55,530 nt of DNA, from the NCBI GenBank assembly GCA_022360955.1, contig JAKSBV010000340.1, forward strand, positions 1 through 55,530. The letters run 5' to 3'. Position numbers and translations under genes: made by a program. This DNA is from Bacillota bacterium (GTDB taxonomy: Bacteria > Bacillota > Clostridia > SK-Y3). The notes beneath the pieces were generated by a model. The model was not told the DNA's origin and did not search any database. It was given only the letters and a program-made list of their open reading frames with translations. This document shows, one piece after another, positions 12,065-21,524 of this stretch (positions are counted from its first letter, which is position 1; each line of letters begins with the position of its first letter).

Positions 12065-12439
12065 ATGGATAATACTATTTCTTTAAATGAGAATAGACAA
12101 TTTAGAAGGGTATACCAAAAAGGAAAGAGCTTTGTTAATAGTCTTTTGGTCATTTATTTTTTAAAAAACGGTTCCAATCGCAATAGGTTAGGAATTGCAG
12201 TGAATAAGAAAGTGGGTAAAGCCGTAGTTAGAAATAGGGTCAGACGATTGGTGAAGGAAAGTTATAGACTGAAAGAAAAAGAGATAAAAAAGGGATATGA
12301 TATTGTTTTTGTTTCACGGGTTCGTGCTAGAGAATCTTCATATGATGCAGTTCATAAGGCGATGCATCATCTGTTAAAACGAGCCGGATTGCTGAATAAT
12401 TCGGCGTTTGGTGTTGGGAGTTCAGAGAAAAGATCGTGA
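12065..12439 (+). CDS. rnpA: Ribonuclease P protein component
   Basis: 124-aa basic protein that joins the RnpB RNA to trim tRNA 5' leaders. The RNR motif region KAVVRNRVRRLVKESYR is present, and the N-terminal NRQFRRVYQKGKS matches the family. ATG at 12065 follows AGGGAAGAG. It lies in the usual rpmH-rnpA-yidD-yidC order. Confidence 0.96.
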   Translation: MDNTISLNENRQFRRVYQKGKSFVNSLLVIYFLKNGSNRNRLGIAVNKKVGKAVVRNRVRRLVKESYRLKEKEIKKGYDIVFVSRVRARESSYDAVHKAMHHLLKRAGLLNNSAFGVGSSEKRS

Positions 12440-12557
12440 TTCTTATTTAGGAGAATATTTTTTTATGTTTTCATTATATATCTTGACAAGACGTCTGTAT
12501 AAATGGTTAGGGTATGGAGAAGTTTTATTATTTTGTTTCTTGAAATGAGAATTTGTG

Positions 12558-12767
12558 ATGAAGAAATTAATGATTTATTGTATAATGTTATATAGAAAAT
12601 ATGTTTCACCTTTCAAAAGGTCAAGCTGTAGATTTCATCCTACGTGTTCCCGGTATGCGATGGATGCAATTGAAAAATACGGTTGTTTGAAAGGTGGATA
12701 TTTAGCTATAAAGAGAATTTTAAAATGTCATCCTTTTAATCACGGAGGTTACGATCCGATAAAATAA
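12558..12767 (+). CDS. yidD: Membrane protein insertion efficiency factor YidD
   Basis: 69-aa member of the YidD (UPF0161) family, with the conserved block [15 protein letters not shown] followed by [12 protein letters not shown]. It is an amphipathic membrane-associated protein that helps YidC/Sec insertion in E. coli. The ATG at 12558 directly follows an in-frame GTG at 12555; the ribosome site is weak (GAGA), so the start is uncertain by one codon. It stops 14 nt before yidC. Confidence 0.92.
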   Translation: MKKLMIYCIMLYRKYVSPFKRSSCRFHPTCSRYAMDAIEKYGCLKGGYLAIKRILKCHPFNHGGYDPIK

Positions 12768-12781
12768 GAAGGAGGTAACAA

Positions 12782-13561
12782 ATGGACTTTATTACGAGAC
12801 CTCTTGGAGTTGTCTTAGGTTATATTTATGCTTTTACAAATAGTTATGGTTTATCCATTGTGTTATTTACTGTTTTTATGAAAATTCTTTTGCTGCCGCT
12901 TGTCATTAAGCAGCAAAAATCGATGAGTGAGACACAGAAGGTTCAGCCGCTTATTGCCGAGCTGCAAAAAAAATATAAAAATGATAAAGAAAAACTCAAT
13001 CAGGAAATGATGAAATTGTATCAGAAGCATAAAGTAAATCCTGCCGGAGGCTGTCTCCCTTTATTGATACAATTGCCTATTATGTTCGGTTTATATAGGG
13101 TTATTTACCAGCCCCTTAAATATATTCTAAATAAGTCTGTGGAAGAAATCAAGGCGTTAGGTGAATCCTTTACTCCGCCGATTGATGTTAGAAATGAAAT
13201 TGCAATTGCAAGTGAAAGTGGTTTGATTAATCTTCACTTCTTAGGTTTGAATTTAGCCGAAACACCGCAATTTAATGTGATTAGTATATTATGGATCATT
13301 CCTATTCTGGCTGCAGGTACGACCTATTTATCCAGTTATTTAACTTCAAAAATGTCATCTTCTACGGGTCAAAATCAGCAAGCCACACAAATGCAAAGCG
13401 GTATGATGAAATTTTTTCCTTTTATGACAGCTTTTATATCTTTTCAATTGCCTGCCGGGGTAGGTTTGTACTGGGTTGTTAGTAACATCGTACAAGTGAT
13501 ACAGCAGATATTTTTAAATAAATATTTTGCGCCAGGTCAAAAGGAGGGGAAGGAATCATAA
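12782..13561 (+). CDS. yidC: YidC/Oxa1-family membrane protein insertase
   Basis: 259-aa insertase with five predicted membrane segments. It inserts membrane proteins with or without Sec. The core region shows the KQQKSMSETQKVQPL cytoplasmic loop, then NPAGGCLPLLIQLPI and the late helices ending VVSNIVQVIQQIFLNKYF. It lacks a lipoprotein signal and so differs from B. subtilis SpoIIIJ at its N-terminus, as is usual in Clostridia. GGAGG lies 7 nt before the ATG. The stop abuts khpB. Confidence 0.95.
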   Translation: MDFITRPLGVVLGYIYAFTNSYGLSIVLFTVFMKILLLPLVIKQQKSMSETQKVQPLIAELQKKYKNDKEKLNQEMMKLYQKHKVNPAGGCLPLLIQLPIMFGLYRVIYQPLKYILNKSVEEIKALGESFTPPIDVRNEIAIASESGLINLHFLGLNLAETPQFNVISILWIIPILAAGTTYLSSYLTSKMSSSTGQNQQATQMQSGMMKFFPFMTAFISFQLPAGVGLYWVVSNIVQVIQQIFLNKYFAPGQKEGKES

Positions 13562-14203
13562 ATGAGAAATTCGATTGAAAAAGTAGGCAAGACTGTGGAA
13601 GACGCAGTAAGTGCTGCCCTTATTGAACTCAATTTGACGAAGGAACAGGTGGAAATACAGGTTATTGACGAAGGCAGTAAAGGGTTATTTGGCATCATAG
13701 GCTCCAAAGACGCAAGAGTGGTTGTAACGGAGAAAATTACTGCCAGGCATAGGGCGGCGGAATTTTTAAATGAAATATTTGATAAGATGGCGTTAGAGGT
13801 TGCTTTGGATTTTGCTGAAAAAGGGAACGACTTAAAAATCAATCTTTCCGGGGACGATATGGGTATCTTAATTGGCCGCAGGGGAGAGACGCTGGATTCC
13901 CTTCAATATCTTACGAGCTTGGTGATCAATAAAGGTGAGGAAGAATATGTTAAAGTTTCTGTAGATACGGAAAATTATAGAAAGAAAAGAGAAGAAACTT
14001 TGATAAGGTTAGCGAATAAGCTTGCGGATAGGGTATTAAAGTATCGAAGAAATGTAACGCTCGAACCGATGAATCCCTATGAAAGAAGAATAATTCATTC
14101 AACTTTGCAAAATAATAAAATGGTAACTACGTATAGTGTTGGTGAAGAGCCTAACCGTAAAGTTGTCATTGCTATTAACAATCGCAGAAGATCAAGATAT
14201 TAA
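13562..14203 (+). CDS. khpB: RNA-binding protein KhpB (Jag/SpoIIIJ-associated)
   Basis: 213-aa protein with an N-terminal Jag_N domain (VEDAVSAALIELNL, GSKGLFGIIGSKDARV), a type II KH domain with the GILIGRRGETLDSLQYL loop, and a C-terminal R3H domain (PMNPYERRIIHSTLQ). KhpB pairs with KhpA to bind RNAs and affects cell division and elongation in Gram-positives. Its ATG begins immediately after the yidC stop, so translation is coupled. Confidence 0.95.
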   Translation: MRNSIEKVGKTVEDAVSAALIELNLTKEQVEIQVIDEGSKGLFGIIGSKDARVVVTEKITARHRAAEFLNEIFDKMALEVALDFAEKGNDLKINLSGDDMGILIGRRGETLDSLQYLTSLVINKGEEEYVKVSVDTENYRKKREETLIRLANKLADRVLKYRRNVTLEPMNPYERRIIHSTLQNNKMVTTYSVGEEPNRKVVIAINNRRRSRY

Positions 14204-14354
14204 ATAAAGGCTGTAGCTGAAGGCTGAAATGGTCTACGGCTGCAGCTTCATTTATGTAGTCCGGGGTGGTGTTGGGTCTTACAGTATACGCATTAACCGC
14301 CGCCTTAGGTTTGTATTAAGAGAATGGTCAATCTATATTGGAGTTGTAGTGAAA

Positions 14355-15740
14355 ATGTACGTTGAAGATACGATTGCCGCAATATCTACACCTCCCGGGA
14401 CAGGTGGAATCGGTATCATCCGTGTAAGCGGTAAAGATGCCATTGATATTGTTAAAAAGATATTTGTTACCCCAAAGAAAAAAGACCTTTGTAAAGTAAA
14501 ATCCCATACAATTCATTATGGACATATTCATCAATTGGAAAGCAGGCAAATCATTGATGAAGTATTGGTTTCTGTTATGAAGAAACCTCATACTTATACA
14601 TGTGAAGATATCATCGAAATCAATTGTCACGGTGGGATTGTATCGACAAGAAATGTCCTTGAGGAAGTACTTAGGTCAGGGGCAAGGCTTGCCGAAGCCG
14701 GGGAATTTACAAAACGCGCTTTTTTAAATGGCAGGGTAGATTTGGTTCAAGCAGAAGCGATCATTGATATTATTCGTTCAAAAACAAATGTTGAATTGGA
14801 TTCGGCCGTGCATCAACTGGAAGGAAGTCTTTCAAGTGAAATTACCGGTATTAGAGGAGAATTGATTAACCTTGCCGCACATCTCCAAGCTGCCGTAGAT
14901 TTCCCCGAAGATGATATCCGGGAATTAAGTCCGGAAGTACTTAAGCAATCTTTAGAGAAGATAAAGAAAAGGATGGATCATCTTATTCAAACAGCGGATA
15001 TGGGGAAAATCATTAGAGATGGGCTCAGTACGGTGATTATTGGTAAGCCGAATGTAGGCAAGTCTTCTTTGCTCAACGCTTTGGTAAGAGATAAGAGGGC
15101 GATTGTGACGGAAATCCCCGGCACTACAAGGGATATTATCGAAGAATATGTCAATATTAAAGGGGTTCCTTTAAAAATTGTTGATACGGCGGGTATTAGA
15201 GAGACGGATGATATTGTTGAGAGAATCGGTGTGGAAAAATCAAAAGAGTTTGTCCAAAAAGCCGATCTGGTGATTCTCCTTTTGGACGGCAGTGAAGCGT
15301 TGAATGAAAATGACAAAGAGATTATCCGGCTTGTAAAAAATAAAAAAGTCATTGTATTAATCAATAAGGCCGATATGGAAATGAAAATTGATTATGCCTA
15401 TGTGAAGCAAAGGTTTAAAGAGGATGTTGTTTTTAGTATCTCTGTAAAAGAGGGAAATGGTCTGGAAAAATTGGAAGATACCATTAGGGAGATGTTTTTT
15501 GGGGGAGAAATTGATGTTGCCCATGATATCGTTATAACAAATGTCAGGCATAAGGATTCCTTGATAAAAGCCAGGCAGAGTATTGAGAACGGTTTAAATA
15601 GTGTAATAATTGGAATGCCGACGGATATGATTTCTATTGATATCAAAGATACTATTGAGAATCTTGGAGAAATTGTTGGTCTCACGGTTTCTGAGGAAAT
15701 TGTTGACCGGATTTTTGAAGAATTTTGTCTCGGAAAATGA
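14355..15740 (+). CDS. mnmE: tRNA modification GTPase MnmE
   Basis: 461-aa GTPase that, with MnmG, makes the 5-carboxymethylaminomethyl group on wobble U34. It has an N-terminal folate-binding domain (MYVEDTIAAISTPPGTGGIG), a helical domain and a G domain with GKPNVGKSSL, DTAGIRETDD and NKADM. The C-terminal Cys motif is FCLGK (usually FCIGK). I start at the ATG 14355: the family N-terminus begins there, and the longer upstream frame encodes 42 residues of no family resemblance. GGAG lies 11 nt upstream. Confidence 0.96.
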   Translation: MYVEDTIAAISTPPGTGGIGIIRVSGKDAIDIVKKIFVTPKKKDLCKVKSHTIHYGHIHQLESRQIIDEVLVSVMKKPHTYTCEDIIEINCHGGIVSTRNVLEEVLRSGARLAEAGEFTKRAFLNGRVDLVQAEAIIDIIRSKTNVELDSAVHQLEGSLSSEITGIRGELINLAAHLQAAVDFPEDDIRELSPEVLKQSLEKIKKRMDHLIQTADMGKIIRDGLSTVIIGKPNVGKSSLLNALVRDKRAIVTEIPGTTRDIIEEYVNIKGVPLKIVDTAGIRETDDIVERIGVEKSKEFVQKADLVILLLDGSEALNENDKEIIRLVKNKKVIVLINKADMEMKIDYAYVKQRFKEDVVFSISVKEGNGLEKLEDTIREMFFGGEIDVAHDIVITNVRHKDSLIKARQSIENGLNSVIIGMPTDMISIDIKDTIENLGEIVGLTVSEEIVDRIFEEFCLGK

Positions 15741-15749
15741 GGTGTTTGT

Positions 15750-17642
15750 ATGGAATATTATGCCGGTGAGTATGATGTTGCGGTGGTTGGCGGCGGACAT
15801 GCGGGCTGTGAAGCGGCATTGGCTTCTGCTCGATTAGGCTGTAGGACTATTATGTTTGCCATTAATTTGGATAGTGTAGCCAATATGCCCTGTAATCCCA
15901 GTATTGGTGGAACGGCAAAGGGTCATCTTGTCAGAGAGATTGACGCACTTGGGGGAGAAATGGGTAAGGTGGCCGATCGCACTTTTATACAATCCAGAAT
16001 TTTAAATAAAGGAAAAGGCCCTGCCGTATATTCTTTGCGGGCGCAATCGGACCGCCGTGCGTACCAGATGGAAATGAAGCATGTTTTGGAGAAGCAAGAA
16101 AATCTTGATATCAGACAGGCTGAAGTGGTTGATCTGGTAATCGAAAAGAAAGAAGTAAAAGCAGTCAAGACCCATACCGGTGCGATTTTTAATGTGAAAG
16201 CGGTTATCCTGGCTACCGGCACTTTTTTAAAGGGCAGGATTATTGTTGGTGATGTGAATTATAGCGGGGGACCGGACGGTTTGTTTCCTGCAAATAAATT
16301 ATCCGATGCGTTAAAAGAAAATGGTGTTGAATTACTGAGGTTTAAGACGGGAACACCGGCAAGGATTAGTGCCAGAAGTGTTGATTTTTCTAAGATGGAG
16401 GAGCAAAAGGGTGATGATGTTATAGCGCCTTTTTCTTTTGAGACGAAAGATATCGGCGATAACCAAGTATCCTGCTGGCTTACCTATACGAATCATAAAA
16501 CACATGAGGTCATTAAAGATAATCTTCACCGGTCTCCCCTATATGGTGGAATGATTGAAGGCGTGGGGCCAAGATATTGTCCTTCTATCGAAGATAAAGT
16601 TGTTCGTTTTGCAGACAAAGAACGTCATCAGGTGTTTATTGAGCCAATGGGTTTAAATACGGAGGAAATGTATGTGCAGGGAATGTCAAGCAGTCTTCCG
16701 GAAGATGTACAGATCGAGATGCTTAAAACCATCCCCGGCCTTGAAAATGTGAAGATCATGAGAACCGCTTATGCCATCGAATATGATTGTATTAACCCTA
16801 CGTTGTTAAAAATGACCTTAGAATTTAAGGATATTACAGGTCTGTACGGCGCAGGACAGTTTAACGGAAGCTCCGGTTATGAAGAGGCTGCCGCCCAGGG
16901 CTTGATTGCAGGTATTAATGCCGCATTAAAAATACAAGGTAAAGAGCCTTTTGTGCCGGACCGTTCTCAAGCGTACATAGGCACTTTAATTGATGACCTT
17001 GTTATCAAGGGTACTTCTGAGCCTTATAGAATGTTGACATCCAGATCCGAATACAGGCTGTTGTTAAGACAGGACAATGCGGATTTGAGGCTGACGCCTT
17101 TCGGATATAAGATAGGGTTAATATCGGAAGAGAGATACGAACGGTTTCTGCAGAAAAAGGGACAGATTGAAGAAGAGGTTAAAAGATTGACAGATACCAT
17201 TATTTCACCAACGGATGCGGTTAATGCTTTCTTAGAAAAAAACAACAGTTCAAAAATTAAGACGGGTGTACGATTGATTGAACTATTACGGAGGCCGGAG
17301 CTTTCTTATGAAGCTTTGGCTGAGATTGACGCCGGCCGTCCGGATTTGGATTTTGCTGTGATTGAACAAGCATCCATACAGGTCAAATATGAAGGATATA
17401 TTAAACGGCAGTTCATGCAGGTGGACCAGTTTAAGAAATTGGAAAACAAAAAGCTGCCGAAAGACATCGATTATAATATGATAAAGGGTCTTCGTTTGGA
17501 GGCCAGACAAAAGTTATCTGCCGTAAAACCGGATTCTATGGGACAGGCATCCAGAATTTCCGGTGTTTCTCCTTCGGATATTTCTGTTTTGATGATCTAT
17601 CTGGAGCAATTGAAAAGACAATTAAAAAATGAAAAAAATTAA
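15750..17642 (+). CDS. mnmG: tRNA uridine-5-carboxymethylaminomethyl synthesis enzyme MnmG
   Basis: 630-aa FAD and NADH-dependent partner of MnmE (GidA). The dinucleotide fold is [19 protein letters not shown] at the N-terminus, followed by PCNPSIGG with the conserved Cys, and the C-terminal helical region expected for MnmE binding is present. ATG at 15750 with GAGGTG upstream, nine bases after the mnmE stop. Length is typical. Confidence 0.97.
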   Translation: MEYYAGEYDVAVVGGGHAGCEAALASARLGCRTIMFAINLDSVANMPCNPSIGGTAKGHLVREIDALGGEMGKVADRTFIQSRILNKGKGPAVYSLRAQSDRRAYQMEMKHVLEKQENLDIRQAEVVDLVIEKKEVKAVKTHTGAIFNVKAVILATGTFLKGRIIVGDVNYSGGPDGLFPANKLSDALKENGVELLRFKTGTPARISARSVDFSKMEEQKGDDVIAPFSFETKDIGDNQVSCWLTYTNHKTHEVIKDNLHRSPLYGGMIEGVGPRYCPSIEDKVVRFADKERHQVFIEPMGLNTEEMYVQGMSSSLPEDVQIEMLKTIPGLENVKIMRTAYAIEYDCINPTLLKMTLEFKDITGLYGAGQFNGSSGYEEAAAQGLIAGINAALKIQGKEPFVPDRSQAYIGTLIDDLVIKGTSEPYRMLTSRSEYRLLLRQDNADLRLTPFGYKIGLISEERYERFLQKKGQIEEEVKRLTDTIISPTDAVNAFLEKNNSSKIKTGVRLIELLRRPELSYEALAEIDAGRPDLDFAVIEQASIQVKYEGYIKRQFMQVDQFKKLENKKLPKDIDYNMIKGLRLEARQKLSAVKPDSMGQASRISGVSPSDISVLMIYLEQLKRQLKNEKN

Positions 17643-17703
17643 TTTATAGATCGTCTAAGCTGAGACTGAAAGTTTTTTATTATCTACAATTGAGGTGTAA
17701 GGT

Positions 17704-18423
17704 GTGAAGCTTGTTGAATTATTAAAAGAGGGTGCGCTGCAGTTTGATATTGAATTGTCCTCTGAGCAGATAGAGCAGTTTATAGCATATAAAGATCTTT
17801 TGATAGCGTGGAATAAAAAAGTGAATCTCACTGCCATTAAAGAGGAAAATGATATTATTATCAAGCATTTTGTAGATTCTATGACATGCTTGGTACGCCG
17901 GGAATTTTTTCATGGGTGTACGGTGATTGATATAGGAACAGGAGCAGGTTTTCCCGGTATTCCTATCAAGATTGTGCGTCCTGATATTAAAATAACTTTA
18001 TTGGACTCTCTTAATAAACGTGTCAATTTTTTAAATGAAGTCATAAACCAATTACATTTATCAAATATTGATACAATACACGCAAGAGCAGAAGATGCCG
18101 GTCGAAATAGAGATTATCGTGAAAAATATGATTTAGCTGTTTCACGGGCCGTAGCACATTTGTCTGTTTTGGCTGAATATGCCCTTCCGTTGGTTAAAAC
18201 AGGAGGACATTTTGTCAGTATGAAGGGACCGGATGTGAGTGAAGAAGTGGAACAGGCCCAAAATGCAATTCAATTGCTGAATGGTAAGATAGTCGGTATT
18301 GATAAAATTCATTTATCCAATACGGATATTTTCCATAGCTTAATTATGATAAACAAAATAAAAAATTGTCCGACAAAATATCCTAGAAAAGCAGGAAAAC
18401 CTGTAAAAGTTCCTTTGAAATAG
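17704..18423 (+). CDS. rsmG: 16S rRNA (guanine527-N7)-methyltransferase RsmG
   Basis: 239-aa SAM-dependent methyltransferase (GidB). The SAM-binding motif is VIDIGTGAGFPGIPIKI, with downstream LDSLNKRVNFL and a YDLAVSRAVAHL block. It methylates N7 of G527 in 16S rRNA; loss gives low-level streptomycin resistance in other species. The start is GTG at 17704 preceded by GAGGTG. It closes the mnmE-mnmG-rsmG operon. Confidence 0.95.
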   Translation: MKLVELLKEGALQFDIELSSEQIEQFIAYKDLLIAWNKKVNLTAIKEENDIIIKHFVDSMTCLVRREFFHGCTVIDIGTGAGFPGIPIKIVRPDIKITLLDSLNKRVNFLNEVINQLHLSNIDTIHARAEDAGRNRDYREKYDLAVSRAVAHLSVLAEYALPLVKTGGHFVSMKGPDVSEEVEQAQNAIQLLNGKIVGIDKIHLSNTDIFHSLIMINKIKNCPTKYPRKAGKPVKVPLK

Positions 18424-18932
18424 GGAGGAATATAGTATTTTATGTAATAAGATGACGAACGATTCTTTTTCCATAATAAAGCATAATGTGATATAATACT
18501 GAGTAAGGTCATAAAAGGTTGAGCGCTGATTTTTTTGCTGCTTGAAAAATAGGCTTGTGCATCGGCATACGGATAAAGGAAGTAATGATTGCAAGCTGTA
18601 TTCCGGGCAAGCTAAAGAGAACCTATCGGAGGCCTGCTTTAGCTGCCGGACAGATGATCCTATTCAGGTATTATTGTCTTTGCGGTTACGGACGGTACAT
18701 TTTGGTTTCAATAGATTGGAAGGTAACTTTGGGAATTGCATCGTCTCTATTAACATATAAAAGTATTGCTCATTATGGGACTTGCTGTATGATACAATTT
18801 ATTGAGAATGACAATGTATGATTGAATGCTGTTGGAAATGATGTAATTCTCATAGATAATTTCGCAATACCTTAAAAAGAAATCTTATCAAATGTTATTG
18901 TGGAATTCATAGATGAGGAGGGGACAGTGTAT
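18424..18932. other. Gap of about 500 bp between rsmG and the noc-like gene
   Basis: There is no convincing gene here. Two short overlapping open frames (18542-18821) lack ribosome sites and resemble no family I know. A TATAAT hexamer occurs at about 18493 (GTGATATAATACTG) without a clear -35. The region probably carries the leader and promoter of the downstream gene. Confidence 0.4.
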
Positions 18933-19775
18933 ATGATGGAGGTTATGTCTATGTTTAGAAATAATAATCTTGATGAAAGAAATAGGATTATTAAGGTGCC
19001 TATTGAAAAAGTTAAGCCAAATCCATACCAGCCGCGTAAGCATTTTGACAAGCTTGCATTGGAGGAATTGAGTGATTCGATTAAGCAGTATGGCGTTTTG
19101 CAGCCAATTAATGTGAGGAAGATCGGTTCCGACAACTATGAACTAGTGGCCGGGGAGAGACGTCTTAGGGCCTCAAAGATAGCTAATTTGCAGATGATCC
19201 CTGCAATTGTTGTTAATATGGATGATAATGACTCTGCTATTGTGGCACTCATTGAAAATCTGCAGCGTGAAGATCTTAATTTTATGGAAGAAGCCGAAGG
19301 TTATTTTCATCTTATTTCGGAACACGGCTTGACCCAGGAAGAACTTGCTCAAAAAGTCGGCAAAAACCAATCTACCATTGCGAATAAATTAAGACTTCTG
19401 AAATTGCCTCCCATGGTAAAAAAGATTATTAATGATCACCATTTGACTGAAAGGCATGCCCGTGCTTTATTGAAGATGCCCGATGAACAGCTGCAATTAA
19501 AAGTATTGAAAAAAGTATGTGAAAAAGGGCTAAATGTAAAAAATACGGAAGAGCTTATTAGAGATATGATTGAGAGTATGACGGAAGATAAAAAGGAGAC
19601 AAAGAATAAGCAGCATAAGCAGGTTAAAATTTTTGGAGATATGAGGATTTTTATTAATACGGTTAAGCAAGCAGTTGACCTGATGAAAAAATCAGGGGTT
19701 CATGCTAAAACGTCACAAGTTGATAAGGGTGATCATATCGAATATGTTATTAAAATACCGAAGTCATTAAGATAG
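18933..19775 (+). CDS. noc: ParB-family nucleoid occlusion protein (Noc-like)
   Basis: About 280-aa ParB/Noc family protein. The N-terminal ParB/Srx domain has the CTP-binding motifs VAGERRLRASK and ENLQREDLNFMEEAEGY. The HTH is QEELAQKVGKNQSTIANKLR, followed by a C-terminal dimerisation part. The position before parA-parB, and the presence of a separate ParB with a matching parS, point to Noc, which blocks septation over the nucleoid. Starts at 18933, 18936 and 18951 are all possible: AGGAGGGG lies 11 nt before 18933 and GGAGG 8 nt before 18951. I saw no Noc-binding site (ATTTCCCGGGAAAT-like) in this window, so the Noc assignment is by position and paralogy. Confidence 0.8.
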   Translation: MMEVMSMFRNNNLDERNRIIKVPIEKVKPNPYQPRKHFDKLALEELSDSIKQYGVLQPINVRKIGSDNYELVAGERRLRASKIANLQMIPAIVVNMDDNDSAIVALIENLQREDLNFMEEAEGYFHLISEHGLTQEELAQKVGKNQSTIANKLRLLKLPPMVKKIINDHHLTERHARALLKMPDEQLQLKVLKKVCEKGLNVKNTEELIRDMIESMTEDKKETKNKQHKQVKIFGDMRIFINTVKQAVDLMKKSGVHAKTSQVDKGDHIEYVIKIPKSLR

Positions 19776-19856
19776 CATGAAGCTTGGTTTTCCTAAACCA
19801 TTTGATATATTTAAGAGGGCGATGATTTTATTGTTTGAGATCATGTTGATATTATA

Positions 19857-19895
19857 TAAAGCCTGTATTTTCTATTAAGAAGATACAGGCTTTAT
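19857..19895 (+). terminator. Terminator of the noc-like gene
   Basis: AAAGCCTGTAT pairs with ATACAGGCTTT around an AT-rich loop. No other feature is seen in 19896-20077. Confidence 0.7.
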
Positions 19896-20077
19896 GGATA
19901 TTGCACACGCTATATAGAAATCAATAGGTAAGATTCGGCGCAAGTATTACCACCAGAAAATAAACCTGGATTATGTTATGAAGCTATATATAAGAGAATG
20001 TATAAATGACAGGCCCATTCAGGAAAGTGACATGGGTACAGACCCCAAGTTACTTTCCTTCTTACTTTTAAGTATAG

Positions 20078-20347
20078 TTATATTTTCCCTAGCAGCAATA
20101 AAATGCCTATGCCGATAAATGCAACGCCGGAACCTGCTTTTATATAATGAGGCGGTATATAGTTATTTAATATGCTTCCGGCCAGTACACCTAATAACGA
20201 AGACAGTATCAGTGCACATGCCGATCCGACAAAAACCGGTGCGATCCGATCCGTTTTAGAAGCCAGAAGCATTGTTGAAAGCTGTGTTTTATCGCCTAAT
20301 TCTGCTAAAAAGATTAATATAAAGGTTGTGAAGACTGTTTTCCACAT
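20078..20347 (-). CDS. TMEM165/GDT1-family (UPF0016) transporter, single-domain form
   Basis: 89-aa integral membrane protein with three hydrophobic segments and one copy of the family motif ELGDKTQ (residues 16-22). Members transport Mn2+ or Ca2+. Full-length versions have two such halves, whereas this gene encodes one, so it would have to dimerise or pair with another half-protein. No second half is nearby. The ATG at 20347 follows GGAGGAGG on the minus strand. A TATAAT hexamer at about 20437 and a GCGGAT/ATCCGC hairpin (20386-20422) lie in its leader. The leader does not show the yybP-ykoY Mn2+ riboswitch core. Confidence 0.8.
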   Translation of the reverse strand: MWKTVFTTFILIFLAELGDKTQLSTMLLASKTDRIAPVFVGSACALILSSLLGVLAGSILNNYIPPHYIKAGSGVAFIGIGILLLLGKI

Positions 20348-20470
20348 TTTTGTATTCCTCCTCCGTTTGTTTATATCAAGGAAAAGACGCGGATGCTATC
20401 ATTTTTTAATATTGGGATATCCGCAAGGTTATCTTCATGGATTATACCGGAGTATGATCATGGGTGTTGG

Positions 20471-20788
20471 TCAATTCTTTTTCAATGAAAAGTTTAGTAC
20501 ATAGTATATGAATGTTGCAATCAATAAACTGGCTGTAATACATATGATTACACTTAAGATAAAAGCAAATAGTTCTAATTCCGAGTGGGTGTTATTAATA
20601 TTTAAAAAGGTTTGAATATTCGATTGGTTGATAATATAGGCTAAATTGTTTGAATAATTAGGAACAGCCGTGATGAAAAGAAAAAGCGTTGATTTACTGT
20701 AATAGTTCAGATAGACTGCCCAAGAGAAAAAGCACCATAGGATACCTATACATACTAATTTTGATGAAAATTTTTGATATTCTTTCAA
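20471..20788 (-). CDS. Small membrane protein of unknown function
   Basis: 105 aa with two clear transmembrane stretches (about 10-45 and 73-97) separated by an Asn-rich extracytoplasmic loop. The start is TTG at 20788, preceded by GAGGTGATAAGGAC. I recognise no family. It shares strand with the GDT1-like gene, which begins 123 bp downstream behind its own leader. Low GC and the atypical start make this a moderately secure gene only. Confidence 0.55.
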   Translation of the reverse strand: MKEYQKFSSKLVCIGILWCFFSWAVYLNYYSKSTLFLFITAVPNYSNNLAYIINQSNIQTFLNINNTHSELELFAFILSVIICITASLLIATFIYYVLNFSLKKN

Positions 20789-21010
20789 GTCCTTATCACC
20801 TCGCAGCGTATCATATATTTCAAAACAGACTTTTTACATGGTTTTTTGCTTCTACTATCTCCGGATGCGTTCATTCAACGTGAAAAAATCAATATATGTG
20901 ATGCAAATTTTTTGCGTTCAATCTATAATAGTATATTCACCCTATATTTATTTGATGTTAAGGAAATATCAGAATAATCATTTTTTGAAGATATATTCTG
21001 ATTGTATAAA

Positions 21011-21340
21011 TTCTGGTTGAAGAAAATGATTCCAACAAAGATACCGGACTTTATACCTTAAAATTCATTTAAACAAACAATGATGGTTCTACATTGTTTG
21101 TTTAAATATAAATTTGATTTTAAAGTTCGGTATCCAACAACTGGTATTCCAAGGGCAAAAAGTAGTTGAAGGCTGAGAGATGAGGGTTGAGAATGAAGCG
21201 CCTATCGTTCACGACACCTTATCGCTGATTATTTTGCGTTGTTGTTTGGGTATATTCCGACTTCCGCCCTTTGATTCCTGACCTCCGGTACATAAGGTCA
21301 TTTCCATAATTTTCTTCACCTGCACTAAATACACCCATAT
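21011..21340. repeat. Second copy of the TIR-bearing MITE-like element, interrupted by a small hairpin element
   Basis: Left part at 21011-21038 (GTTGAAGAAAATGATTCCAA) and right part from 21134 (CCAACAACTGGTATTCCAAG) to the TIR at 21303-21338 match the element at 141-342. The interior contains GTTGAAGGCTGAGAGATGAG and a pyrimidine-rich block. A 95-bp hairpin element is inserted in the middle. 20789-21010 is otherwise empty apart from AT-rich DNA. Confidence 0.7.
21039..21133. repeat. Small hairpin element, copy A, with a likely 7-bp target duplication
   Basis: The ends GATACCGGACTTTA and TAAAGTTCGGTATC are inverted, and an inner palindrome (ATTTAAACAAACAATG with CATTGTTTGTTTAAAT) forms a second stem. 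CCAACAA occurs directly on both sides (21032-21038 and 21134-21140). The uninterrupted host element at 170-195 has this sequence only once. This is the clearest evidence that the small element moved. Confidence 0.75.
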
Positions 21341-21356
21341 ATTCTTTATTAAAAAA

Positions 21357-21372
21357 TGTTTCACGTGAAACA
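21357..21372. promoter_or_regulatory. parS site 1
   Basis: TGTTTCACGTGAAACA is a perfect 16-bp palindrome identical to the Firmicute parS consensus. It is the loading site for ParB and lies 152 bp before parA. Confidence 0.96.
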
Positions 21373-21524
21373 TTTTTATTAAAAAGTTATTTAATCTGTG
21401 TTATAATAATGATGGATGAAATATTAAAGAACCCTGTAAATCGAGTTGAAGTATAAATATAAAATCTGGAATGTGTTGTTGAGAGACGCTTGTATAAATC
21501 AGAGGATCAGAAAGGGGGGATTTT

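Noticed and set aside
12311-12326. TGTTTCACGGGTTCGT in rnpA as a third parS
   Set aside because: Only the left half matches; the right half of the palindrome is absent. A similar half-site in rsmG was also rejected.
18542-18821. Two overlapping small open frames between rsmG and the noc-like gene
   Set aside because: No ribosome site, no recognisable motif, and Cys/Gly-rich composition unlike neighbours. Treated as non-coding.
20348-20470. Possible yybP-ykoY Mn2+ riboswitch before the GDT1-like gene
   Set aside because: The conserved core is not present; only a GCGGAT hairpin is.
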